Source: Clostridiales bacterium (GTDB taxonomy: Bacteria; Bacillota; Clostridia; Christensenellales; JAISNN01). Taken from it: DNA of 12,659 bases. The translations under genes and the position numbers were made by a program. The DNA is taken from positions 1 to 12,659 of the forward strand of contig JAISQX010000176.1 of NCBI GenBank assembly GCA_031273965.1. The letters run 5' to 3'. The notes beneath the pieces were generated by a model. The model did not search any database. It was not told the origin of the DNA and worked only from the letters and a program-made list of their open reading frames with translations. Below are positions 6,066 to 12,659 of the stretch, piece after piece (position 1 is the first letter of the stretch; every line of letters begins with the position of its first letter).

Positions 6066-8822
6066 ATGAGCATGGCTGATAAGAAATTAAATTCCAAATT
6101 ATGGCGGCGCTATTATGTGCCTGCGTTGGTGATAATTATTGCCGCAATTTTGTTGTCAGCGCTTATTTATCTTGTGCCAAAACCGGGGGGAAAGGATATT
6201 GTTCCGCCTATAGAGCAAACTGTCGCCCCTACTATCCGCACCGTAATCGCCCGCACGCCCAGTCCTCAACCATTGGTTAACGCATTGGGTCAACCGACGG
6301 AAATTACCTTTGTGGCAGGAACGGGAGACAGTAACGCGTGGCAACAGGCGTTTGAATGGTCCGTTTCCGCCGACCAAGGGAAAACATGGGAAGTGGTTCG
6401 CGAATTGACCGACGCGCAACGCGCAAATGAGTTTAAATGGAAACCGACAAAGGTTGGCGCATATTTAATCAAGGCGCGTATGAAATTTCAAAAAACTGAT
6501 GAAAATTGGGCGGCAACCGTGCAAACGGGATACATTATCGGCAACGTGGGCGACGCTAACAAACCATGGATGGGGGGATACAACGACCCCGAACGGCCGG
6601 TCATTTTTCAGCGGATTGATACAATAGACAAATGCACATGGATTGACGCAAAAAAATGGGGGATAGACGGAAATCCGGAACATAATTCCGCAGGATTGAA
6701 CGCCGCCCTTTGGGACGCCTATATAAACGGAATGACCTATGTGTTTTTTCCAAAGCAAATGGAAATTTTGGTCAGCGAATATAACCCCGTTTATATTCAG
6801 CATATGCAAAATATGACCTTTGACTTTAATGGCGCAACATTGAAAATAAACCCAAACAAAGAAACGCGAAGTGTAATATTACAGGTAATTGACTGCCGTA
6901 ATATTCGTATTACAAACGGCACAATCTTGGGCGACGCTTTGACCCACCCAAAAATAAACGAAGCGGACACAAGGGAAGGAAACATCGGCATTTTAATTGA
7001 CCGCGGCGTTGTGGGTATGCGAATGGATAATATGACCGTCCGTCAAACGGCAGGTTGGAGTATTATCACGGGGATTGGTGGCGATTACAGGGTCGCCAGC
7101 AGTTCACCGGCGTTGCAGGTATCAAATTTGGAATACGGCGATATAAACGCAGACGGAACGAAAAACGGCAATCCCGCCGCGCCGACGGGAAGCGGACATG
7201 TTGTCGGGGAAGACGCTCAAACGGGACGTATACGGACAAAGGAATTGGTCAATGTAGAAGATTTTAATCTTTATGAAGATAAATATTTAATGTTGTCGTA
7301 TTATGGATACCAAGGCAATCCGAATCTTACCACGAAATATTTTGATGTTTATTATTACGATGAAGACGGCAATTTTCTTACAAAAGCATCTCCGCCGGAT
7401 GTGTATGAATATGACGAGAATCTGCGGGAGTTTGTTTTGAAGACACCCGTGCAGAACGCGCCGCAACAAATTTTCAAAAAAGTTAAATTCCCTGTGCCGG
7501 GGGACGGGCTGCCCTCAAATTCACCGCATGTGAAATACGCGCATTTTGTTGTGTATCAGGCGGAATTACCAACAACCGGACATTGGGATTACGGCGGAGC
7601 GGTAATGAATATCTCGCATAAAGTGCAGGGCGCCACAAACAGCATAATAGAGAACTGCATAATAGAAGAGGCGGGCTTTTATTCCCTTGCTATTTGTGCA
7701 GGAGATAATTTTATTGTTCGCAACAATACTTTCCGTAATATGTCTACATTTGCGGTTGATTTTGAAGACGGTTGGGAATATATGAACAACATCGTGTTTG
7801 AAAGCAACGACTTTATAAATTGCAGCGGCGACATTACGATGGCGGCGGGCGACAATATAACTTTGATAAGAAACAATTTTTCCGGACCGCTTTATTTATG
7901 GCCACGAGCTACAAATCTTAAAATTATTGCTAATAATTTCATAAAAAACGGGGCAAATAATTTTATATATATGCAATATTACAGCGAAGTGGAAATCAGC
8001 CGTAATGTGTTTGACGGATATAATTACCTTAATATTTGGCGTGTTGACCCCAACGCCGCTCAAAGTTGGGGCGGGCATCATGGTTGGGTGGCAGGCGACG
8101 TTAAAATAGACGACAACACATTTATAGATACTACCGTTATGACACGAAACGATATTTATATAACGGGCAAAAAAATTAATCCTGCAACCGGTTTTACCTA
8201 TACCGGCGTTGAGGATATGACGGGTAATAATGGAAATACAAACGGTGTGAAGTTTACGAATTGCACTTTTACATCCAAATACGATGCGGATTTGTATAAA
8301 ACCAAGGAGTATAAGGCTCATATTCAAAATAATACGGGCATTTCCGGAATTTTTGATAATTGCGTTTTTGACGGCGTTATCGTAAGTTTTTTCGGCGGTG
8401 AAATAAAGGATTCAATAATTAGAAACAGTTATATAAATGTAAAAGACACTATATTAAATGAGGACTTCCAATTCATAAACTGCACGGTAGAAAATAATAA
8501 TACTTTTACAGGAATGACAGGCAGGTTGAAAGGAATGACCGACCCAATAATTTCGGTAGCGGCTTTTAACCAAGGCGCCGGCGTAGAGCGTTTAACACTG
8601 TATGCGGGACATGATATAAGCGAATATGCGGACGCCATAAAAGCCAGATTGACCGTTGTCGGCACAAAAAGCGACGGAAGCAGTTACGGCACAATTACAG
8701 CCGCCGACTATACATTATCGGGAACGTTATCCGCCGAAGCGGGAACGATTGCGGAAATAACCGTAACGCACATCGCCACAGGACGAAAAACTACCTTCCA
8801 CGTCATCGTTACTGCGGTGTAG
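6066..8822 (+). CDS. Membrane-anchored right-handed beta-helix surface protein
   Basis: 918 residues from the chosen start. A basic N-terminus (KLWRRYY) and a hydrophobic segment at about 18-37 form an anchor or uncleaved signal, then a proline-rich linker. Next comes an Ig/triple-tyrosine-like domain (FEWSVSADQGKTWEVV ... FKWKPTKVGAYLIKARMKF). From about residue 200 the pattern is that of pectate-lyase-like beta-helix proteins: FDFNGATLKI, IRITNGTI, and N-rich coils such as ITLIRNNF and LKIIANNF. An insert of about 130 residues near 380-510 interrupts the coils. The last 90 residues look like a bacterial Ig-like domain. AAGGA at 6057-6061 serves ATG 6066 or 6072; the earlier ATG at 6006 has no ribosome binding site. 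Such proteins often bind or cleave polysaccharides, but I recognise no catalytic motif. Confidence 0.85.
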   Translation: MSMADKKLNSKLWRRYYVPALVIIIAAILLSALIYLVPKPGGKDIVPPIEQTVAPTIRTVIARTPSPQPLVNALGQPTEITFVAGTGDSNAWQQAFEWSVSADQGKTWEVVRELTDAQRANEFKWKPTKVGAYLIKARMKFQKTDENWAATVQTGYIIGNVGDANKPWMGGYNDPERPVIFQRIDTIDKCTWIDAKKWGIDGNPEHNSAGLNAALWDAYINGMTYVFFPKQMEILVSEYNPVYIQHMQNMTFDFNGATLKINPNKETRSVILQVIDCRNIRITNGTILGDALTHPKINEADTREGNIGILIDRGVVGMRMDNMTVRQTAGWSIITGIGGDYRVASSSPALQVSNLEYGDINADGTKNGNPAAPTGSGHVVGEDAQTGRIRTKELVNVEDFNLYEDKYLMLSYYGYQGNPNLTTKYFDVYYYDEDGNFLTKASPPDVYEYDENLREFVLKTPVQNAPQQIFKKVKFPVPGDGLPSNSPHVKYAHFVVYQAELPTTGHWDYGGAVMNISHKVQGATNSIIENCIIEEAGFYSLAICAGDNFIVRNNTFRNMSTFAVDFEDGWEYMNNIVFESNDFINCSGDITMAAGDNITLIRNNFSGPLYLWPRATNLKIIANNFIKNGANNFIYMQYYSEVEISRNVFDGYNYLNIWRVDPNAAQSWGGHHGWVAGDVKIDDNTFIDTTVMTRNDIYITGKKINPATGFTYTGVEDMTGNNGNTNGVKFTNCTFTSKYDADLYKTKEYKAHIQNNTGISGIFDNCVFDGVIVSFFGGEIKDSIIRNSYINVKDTILNEDFQFINCTVENNNTFTGMTGRLKGMTDPIISVAAFNQGAGVERLTLYAGHDISEYADAIKARLTVVGTKSDGSSYGTITAADYTLSGTLSAEAGTIAEITVTHIATGRKTTFHVIVTAV

Positions 8823-8843
8823 ACAAAATACTATGTATCGGAT

Positions 8844-8876
8844 TAATATGAGCGAATTAAAAGCATAATCATATTA
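8844..8876. repeat. Inverted repeat downstream of the beta-helix gene
   Basis: TAATATGA (8844-8851) and TCATATTA (8869-8876) are perfect 8-base inverted copies with a 17-base loop. No T-run follows, so it is a poor terminator candidate, but no better one for the upstream gene is visible. Confidence 0.4.
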
Positions 8877-8894
8877 TAGGAAGCCGAGAGGCGC

Positions 8895-8913
8895 GGACAA
8901 GCTCCGCTTGTCC
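8895..8913. repeat. REP-like 8-pair hairpin
   Basis: GGACAAGC-TCC-GCTTGTCC is a perfect stem with a three-base loop. It opens the gene-poor stretch 8823-9320, which also holds the second cloverleaf-shaped element, a promoter and a terminator. Sequence is similar to the core of the hairpin at 5976-5990. Confidence 0.6.
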
Positions 8914-8939
8914 ATGACCGAGGCGACGACGATTCAAAT

Positions 8940-9022
8940 TTATATGAAATAGCGCGTACTTGTTCGCGCGAAGAAGCATGATTGCTTCCGGTTTTTGACA
9001 AGTCAAAAATCATTTCCTATAA
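8940..9022 (-). ncRNA. Cloverleaf-shaped structured element, copy 2
   Basis: Read on the minus strand, 83 bases. The closing stem is 9012-9022 with 8940-8950 (10 of 11 pairs). Inside are hairpin A (8992-8999/9002-9009, 8 pairs with a tight loop), hairpin B (8973-8978/8983-8988, 6 pairs) and hairpin C (8952-8956/8965-8969, 5 pairs). Only 1 to 3 unpaired bases separate the helices. The order matches copy 1 at 2193-2268: a closing arm with GGAA and a TG, a T5-led hairpin, CGG, a GC-containing hairpin, then a hairpin near GCGCG. The left flank (TTATAGGAA at 8874-8882) could pair alternatively with 9014-9022. Confidence 0.5.
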
Positions 9023-9045
9023 ATTATTATAACCGACACAAATTA

Positions 9046-9054
9046 TGCTATAAT
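9046..9054 (+). promoter_or_regulatory. Extended -10 promoter
   Basis: TGCTATAAT is a perfect extended -10 (TGnTATAAT). The -35 region near 9026-9031 is a poor match, as is common for extended -10 promoters. Transcription should start near 9061. Confidence 0.75.
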
Positions 9055-9060
9055 CGCAGC

Positions 9061-9147
9061 CCAAGAACGCGTGTTCTTGACTTATTTGTTCCAATCGTTC
9101 AAAAAACGAACCTTTGTGAGAGTCCGCTTAAAGGAAAGCGGATTTTT
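9061..9147 (+). ncRNA. Putative small RNA or terminated leader
   Basis: The interval from the extended -10 promoter to an intrinsic terminator would give an RNA of about 87 bases. It contains hairpin CAAGAAC/GTTCTTG (9062-9068/9073-9079), hairpin TCGTT/AACGA (9095-9099/9105-9109) and the terminator. No open frame of useful length lies inside. It could be an independent sRNA or an attenuated leader of the gene at 9321, whose start is 174 bases further on. I recognise no known riboswitch core. Confidence 0.5.
9121..9147 (+). terminator. Intrinsic terminator of the putative small RNA
   Basis: TCCGCTT (9123-9129) pairs with AAGCGGA (9136-9142), extendable by a G-U and an A-T pair, with loop AAAGGA, followed by five T. 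The T-run side TTTTACAT can also pair with ATGTAAAA near 9233-9240, a possible antiterminator partner. Confidence 0.85.
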
Positions 9148-9304
9148 ACATTTTACAGTCGTTTCTAATTATGGAATTATATATTTCCGTAGGCGGAGTC
9201 GATATGTACTCTTAAGCGAAACAAGCAAAGAAATGTAAAATATTTGAAGGGCGCAAAGGAATAAAAATCATAGCAAAAAGTCGCCGACAAGAAGGTGATT
9301 TGAA

Positions 9305-9337
9305 ATGAAAAAAGAGAAAAATGATTTTTATTTATGA
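9305..9337 (+). CDS. Possible 10-residue leader peptide
   Basis: ATG at 9305 has the better Shine-Dalgarno (AAGGTGAT at 9293-9300) and opens a frame encoding MKKEKNDFYL, ending at the TGA at 9335. It overlaps the start of the membrane protein at 9321 in another frame. It may couple translation, or the A-run may hide a frameshift. Confidence 0.3.
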   Translation: MKKEKNDFYL

Positions 9338-9767
9338 TAAAATAACGACGATAATTTGCATTCTATTTTTCACTCTTATCTTTATTGCTTCAATTATATT
9401 TCTATCATTGAGCATGTTTAATCGTGATTTTTTGTACTTTGGCGCTGTTTTGCTAATTACATGCGCGTCGGTTTTTTTAAGTTTTGGTTTCACGCAATAC
9501 TTAATTGCTTTTGATGATGTTTATATTAAAGTTAAAACAATATTCGGTAAAACAAAAAAAATTAAAAATTTAAATGATATCAAAAAAGTCGAGATAATGA
9601 AATTGACGGGAGGATATCAGTCGGGGAAATACATTGTATTAAATTTTTCTAACGATATAATTCGTACAAATAATCTTCATGAATTAAGCCAAGAAGAACG
9701 CGTTATCTTCATTTTCTATTCAAAAGAGAGTTTAGAAAATTTAGAGAAAAACTTGCATGCTAATTAA
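9321..9767 (+). CDS. Small membrane protein with two helices and a PH-like tail
   Basis: 148 residues. Hydrophobic segments at about 9-31 and 38-59 form a helical hairpin. The cytosolic part (64-148) begins DDVYIKVKTIFGKTKKIKNLNDIKKVEI, written here as consecutive strands around a loop, which resembles bacterial PH-like domains attached to two helices; the match is by pattern only. Its own ribosome binding site (AAAGAG) is weak, and a stronger one serves ATG 9305 in another frame, so translation may be coupled. No operon partner lies close by; the nitroreductase downstream has its own promoter. Function unknown. Confidence 0.7.
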   Translation: MIFIYDKITTIICILFFTLIFIASIIFLSLSMFNRDFLYFGAVLLITCASVFLSFGFTQYLIAFDDVYIKVKTIFGKTKKIKNLNDIKKVEIMKLTGGYQSGKYIVLNFSNDIIRTNNLHELSQEERVIFIFYSKESLENLEKNLHAN

Positions 9768-9937
9768 ATATATGAGCTTTAGCTATTGTCCGGCAGTATT
9801 TTTGGAAGGTTTTGGGTAAATACAAAAAACGGCTGCAAATCGCGACGGCGCATAAAATTCTACTTTATTCTTTTGTTGTTATACAAAGAGTTTTTTATTT
9901 TTAGACATCCGGTTTGGTTGCCCTTTTAATAAACCGC

Positions 9938-9966
9938 TTGACAATATCAATACGATAGTTTATAAT
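9938..9966 (+). promoter_or_regulatory. Consensus promoter of the nitroreductase gene
   Basis: TTGACA (9938-9943), a 17-base spacer and TATAAT (9961-9966) match the sigma-A consensus exactly. The start would be near 9973, giving a leader of about 20 bases. No operator is obvious, suggesting strong, perhaps constitutive, expression. Confidence 0.93.
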
Positions 9967-9992
9967 TGATTATATTAAGAGGGGGTTTTAAT

Positions 9993-10559
9993 ATGAACGA
10001 AACCTTAAGAGTAATAACGGAGAGATTTTCTTGCAGAGATTTTGCCGACAGACGACGTCCAGAGGACGAAGATATAAAACAAATTGCGGAAGCCGCCGTA
10101 AAAGCGCCGAGCGGTATGAACCGTCAGCTTTGGCGCGTTATTGTTATAAAAAATAAAGCTCTTATCGATGAAATGGATCGAGAAGGTATGGGCGTATTAA
10201 AAGAAATGCCCGATAAATCGTTATTTGAGCGTATAAAATCAAGAGGCGGCAGACTTTTTTATAATGCGCCCGTCATGATTGTTTTGGCGGTAAAGAGAGC
10301 AGACCCTCCTGGAGCCGAGCTTATCGACCTCGGAATAGCCGCTCAAAACATTGTCTTGGCGGCAACGTCTTTGGGGCTTTCAAGTCTTCATTGCGGACTT
10401 ATCGGGTTTGTATTTGCAGGTGAAAAGGGTGGATATTATAAAAAACTTTTAGGATTTCACGAGGGATATGAATGCGGCATGAGCGTACTTTTGGGATATG
10501 CAAAATGTCCGGTTGCGCCTCATGAGCCTGATTTTAAAAAGATAAGCTATATAGATTAA
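9993..10559 (+). CDS. Nitroreductase family FMN-dependent oxidoreductase
   Basis: 188 residues. Family features are visible: the N-terminal phosphate-binding RFSCRDF (11-17), APSGMNRQLWRVIV (38-51) lining FMN, DLGIAAQNIVLAATSLGL (112-129) and a C-terminal LLGYAK. Members use FMN and NAD(P)H to reduce nitro compounds, quinones or enones, usually as dimers; the substrate cannot be read from sequence. It is of the short type, without ferredoxin fusion. ATG 9993 is chosen because AGAGGGGG (9978-9985) lies 7 bases before it. An in-frame TTG at 9966 overlaps the -10 box and cannot be the start. The gene seems monocistronic, with terminators following. Confidence 0.93.
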   Translation: MNETLRVITERFSCRDFADRRRPEDEDIKQIAEAAVKAPSGMNRQLWRVIVIKNKALIDEMDREGMGVLKEMPDKSLFERIKSRGGRLFYNAPVMIVLAVKRADPPGAELIDLGIAAQNIVLAATSLGLSSLHCGLIGFVFAGEKGGYYKKLLGFHEGYECGMSVLLGYAKCPVAPHEPDFKKISYID

Positions 10560-10568
10560 AGTATTTTT

Positions 10569-10618
10569 GCGCGCGGCGCTTTTTTAGAGATTCGATAAGG
10601 TTATCTCGGCGTTTTTTT
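10569..10618 (+). terminator. Tandem terminator after the nitroreductase
   Basis: A GC-rich hairpin GCGC-GCG-GCGC (10569-10579) followed by six T, then a weaker stem GAGAT/ATCTC (10587-10591/10603-10607) and, after GGCG, seven T. The first is short but GC-only; the second is less certain. Confidence 0.65.
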
Positions 10619-10647
10619 AATGCGCCGTCAACAAAGTCAAATCTTAC

Positions 10648-10743
10648 GTTTACGCGCAAAGTGAAAAAAATTCGCAAAACAAGCCGCCGTACAAAGAATA
10701 TTTGTTTTTCAAAAACATGATATAAATGTTTTTATGCGTAAAC
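10648..10743. repeat. Nested inverted repeats in the gap before the YesL-like gene
   Basis: GTTTACGC (10648-10655) and GCGTAAAC (10736-10743) are perfect inverted copies, and CGTAAAC recurs at 10748-10754. Inside lies AAAAACAT/ATGTTTTT (10711-10718/10726-10733) with a 7-base loop, and a short CAAA/TTTG hairpin. The rest of the 10560-10879 gap is terminator, promoter and leader. Confidence 0.4.
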
Positions 10744-10767
10744 CTATCGTAAACTCGGTGTTTTTGT

Positions 10768-10796
10768 TTGCTTATTATCCGGATTTATTATAAAAT
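10768..10796 (+). promoter_or_regulatory. Probable promoter of the YesL-like gene
   Basis: TTGCTT (10768-10773), 17 bases, TAAAAT (10791-10796). Two of the consensus positions differ in the -35 and one in the -10. The start would be near 10803, leaving a leader of about 77 bases. Confidence 0.65.
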
Positions 10797-10822
10797 ATTA
10801 TTCTGTAATTGTTCTTGTAAAA

Positions 10823-10858
10823 AGCGCGTCCGTTTTGACTTTAAAACGTGAACGCGCT
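10823..10858 (+). promoter_or_regulatory. Long 5' UTR hairpin
   Basis: AGCGCGT (10823-10829) pairs with ACGCGCT (10852-10858) and, inside it, CGTTTT (10831-10836) with AAAACG (10843-10848), 13 pairs in total. It ends 6 bases before the AAAGAGG ribosome binding site and has no T-run, so it is more likely an mRNA-stabilising or translational element than a terminator. Confidence 0.55.
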
Positions 10859-10879
10859 CTCAAAAAAGAGGTTTTGTTT

Positions 10880-11908
10880 ATGTCAAAAAAATGGTACGTA
10901 TATCTTACTCCCGCGGAAGAAAAGCGTATTTCTCCGGAATTTATACCGCCGTCGATGAAGAAAGCGGGGAGAATCAAAAAGACCTGGGATATCTTCTTTT
11001 TGGAATACGGTACGCTTCTAAGAGTCAATCTCTTGCTTGCGCTTACGTTTTTTCCGTTTATGATTTTTTGTTTCACGATTTTTTTGAGGATAGGCGACGT
11101 GCAGAGTACGTTTGAATACGCTATGAATACGGGAATAGGCTATCCGCTTATTTCCGTCGATAACGTCGGTAAAACCGTTGAGCTTATATCTGCTATAAAA
11201 CGCGAATCTATATTTGCATTTTTATTGTTGCTGATACCCGGACCGTTTTTCGCGGGAATTTTTAACATAACAAAGCTTGTCATGTGGGGTAACACAGGCA
11301 TTAAGTTGTTTAAGGCGTTTTTTGAAGGGATAAAGAAGCATTGGTGGAAATATGCGGCTATCCATACCGTGTTTGTCGGGATTTTATACGGCGTCGTCTA
11401 CTTAGCGCTTTCCCATTATCAAGGAACTCTTACGGGCGAGACGGGCGCTCTTAGTTGGGTGGCGTTGATTGCCGCGGCAATAGTGACGCTCACGTTGCTT
11501 ACGACGATGATGTACGCCTTTACAATGATGCCGATATACGACGATTTGAAATTAAGGGACATTTTAAAAAACAGTTTTCTTTTTACCGCGGGACTTTATC
11601 CGTTAAACTTCGTTATGGCGGCGTTGAGCGCGGCTCCGCTTTTGGTGCTTTTGACGGGCAATGTCACGGCTTATATAATATTGCTTTTAGTTTTGGTGTT
11701 TTTGTTGTTTGCCATAGGCACGTTTGTTTGGACGAGCTACGGTCAATATGGCTTTGAAAGCTTTATAAACAAGATTTATGCTATTTATCTTGCCGAAAAA
11801 GCCAAGACGCAATCCATGACTCAAAACGGTCAAAAAAAAGATAAGCTTTCGGCAAAAACCGGGAATGCGTATAAGAATCCCAAAAAGAAAAAGAAAAACT
11901 CTAAGTAA
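10880..11908 (+). CDS. Six-helix membrane protein, DUF624/YesL-like
   Basis: 342 residues with hydrophobic segments at about 47-69, 112-133, 157-178, 191-217, 234-257 and 262-286. Two internal stretches (IKLFKAFFEGIKKHWWKY at 141-158, and KLRDILKNSFLF at 224-235 after YDD) resemble the conserved inter-helix segments of YesL/DUF624 proteins, which are often near sugar uptake genes, but this protein is longer than the usual 200 or so residues. The C-terminal tail (from about 305) is lysine-rich and probably cytosolic. ATG 10880 is chosen for AAAGAGG 8 bases upstream; an in-frame TTG at 10835 lies inside the UTR hairpin. The methyltransferase follows after 18 bases, suggesting one transcript. 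Function unknown. Confidence 0.75.
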   Translation: MSKKWYVYLTPAEEKRISPEFIPPSMKKAGRIKKTWDIFFLEYGTLLRVNLLLALTFFPFMIFCFTIFLRIGDVQSTFEYAMNTGIGYPLISVDNVGKTVELISAIKRESIFAFLLLLIPGPFFAGIFNITKLVMWGNTGIKLFKAFFEGIKKHWWKYAAIHTVFVGILYGVVYLALSHYQGTLTGETGALSWVALIAAAIVTLTLLTTMMYAFTMMPIYDDLKLRDILKNSFLFTAGLYPLNFVMAALSAAPLLVLLTGNVTAYIILLLVLVFLLFAIGTFVWTSYGQYGFESFINKIYAIYLAEKAKTQSMTQNGQKKDKLSAKTGNAYKNPKKKKKNSK

Positions 11909-11926
11909 TACGGGTTTTGGTGGGAT

Positions 11927-12659
11927 ATGTCGGGTTATTCGGCTCTTTATAGATACTATGATTTTTTGATGAAGGATTACGATTATGACGGCATTTTTGC
12001 TTTTTTGACGTTATGTTTCGATAAAAATATGAAAAAGGGCTTTGAGTTCGCTTGCGGAACCGGCAAAATGACAGACAAACTCGCCGAAGCGGGATTTGAG
12101 ATGACGGCGTCCGACATATCGGAAGAAATGCTCAATATAGCCGTTGAACGCGCGTCGGCGCGCGGACAAAAAACGATTTTTTTGAGGCAGGATATAAATA
12201 GACCGGAATTGAATAAAAAATATGATTTTATCGTAAGCTTTACCGACGGAGTTAATTATATATCTTCCCAAAAAAAATTTAACCGTTTTTTGAATATCGC
12301 AAACGAATCTTTAAACGGCGGCGGACGTCTGATATTCGATATGAGTTCTTACTACAAGGCGGAAAACAAGCTTTCGGAAAAGATGTATTTTGAAGACGGT
12401 GAAAATTTAACCTTTTTTTGGCAAAACGGGAAATTATCTAAAAAAAGCGGAAAAATTAATATGCGTTTGACATTTTTTGAAGAAAAAAACGGAGTCTACC
12501 ATAGATACGACGAATCAAACGCGCAGTATTTTTATAAAAACCGAAACGTCGAAAAACTTCTTGCGGATAACGGTTTTGAAGCCGAGTTATATGACGCGAG
12601 GACTTTGAAGAGAGCCGGATTAAAATCCGAAAGGGTATTGGTCAGCGCGATAAAAAAAT
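11927..12659 (+). CDS. Class I SAM-dependent methyltransferase (reaches window edge)
   Basis: 244 codons are visible and the last base is a T, so the stop may lie just outside. The N-terminus (YSALYRYYDFLMKDYDYD) is typical of YqeM-like methyltransferases of Firmicutes. Motif I is FEFACGTGKMT (39-49), the SAM ribose-binding acid is in TASDIS (Asp63), LRQDI (Asp89 region) follows, and the strand LNGGGRLIFDMSS closes the Rossmann core. The C-terminal half contains the usual substrate-cap insertion. Substrate unknown; in B. subtilis the related yqeM lies beside the ribosome-silencing gene, but here the upstream neighbour is a membrane protein. GGTGGG just before the ATG is a modest ribosome binding site. 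Confidence 0.88.
   Translation, partial: MSGYSALYRYYDFLMKDYDYDGIFAFLTLCFDKNMKKGFEFACGTGKMTDKLAEAGFEMTASDISEEMLNIAVERASARGQKTIFLRQDINRPELNKKYDFIVSFTDGVNYISSQKKFNRFLNIANESLNGGGRLIFDMSSYYKAENKLSEKMYFEDGENLTFFWQNGKLSKKSGKINMRLTFFEEKNGVYHRYDESNAQYFYKNRNVEKLLADNGFEAELYDARTLKRAGLKSERVLVSAIKK

Noticed and set aside
9061..9147. A known riboswitch or T-box leader
   Set aside because: None of the conserved cores I know could be placed, and the downstream gene starts far beyond the terminator.
9966..9968. TTG start for the nitroreductase
   Set aside because: It overlaps the -10 box, upstream of the expected transcript start; ATG 9993 has a strong ribosome binding site.
10835..10837. TTG start for the YesL-like protein
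   Set aside because: It lies inside the UTR hairpin with no Shine-Dalgarno; ATG 10880 has AAAGAGG at 8 bases.

Overview
The window looks like chromosomal DNA from an uncultured, probably spore-forming Firmicutes lineage (class Clostridia). I infer this from a YlmC/YmxH-type PRC-barrel protein, a glgA-glgP glycogen pair, a YesL-like membrane protein, moderate-to-low GC with AT-rich intergenic DNA, and textbook sigma-A promoters and purine-rich ribosome binding sites. No 16S or other taxonomic marker is present, so the placement is an inference.

Left part (1-5312): the glgA frame enters from the left edge. It encodes a glycogen synthase with a long disordered N-terminal extension carrying three AT-hook-like KRGRP motifs. 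A 237-base gap with a cloverleaf-shaped structured element follows, then glgP (glycogen phosphorylase). GlgA builds the alpha-1,4-glucan from ADP-glucose and GlgP releases glucose-1-phosphate, so the two are opposite arms of glycogen storage. A strong terminator separates glgP from a convergent small PRC-barrel gene.

Middle (5313-9320): a consensus promoter drives tRNA-Lys(CTT) and tRNA-Leu(CAA). Next come a terminator and a long hairpin, then a 918-residue surface protein: membrane anchor, Ig/triple-tyrosine-like domain, right-handed beta-helix and C-terminal Ig-like domain. After it lies a 498-base stretch with no large gene but dense structure. It holds a REP-like hairpin, a second cloverleaf-shaped element on the opposite strand, and an extended -10 promoter followed about 70 bases later by an intrinsic terminator, which together look like a small RNA gene.

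Right part (9321-12659): a small two-helix membrane protein with a PH-like tail, a nitroreductase behind a perfect TTGACA-17-TATAAT promoter, a six-helix DUF624/YesL-like membrane protein with a long 5' UTR hairpin, and a class I SAM-dependent methyltransferase that reaches the window edge 18 bases after the preceding stop.

The strongest candidates for something undescribed are the AT-hook extension of GlgA (repeat copies differ only at synonymous third positions), the paired cloverleaf-shaped intergenic elements, and the putative small RNA.
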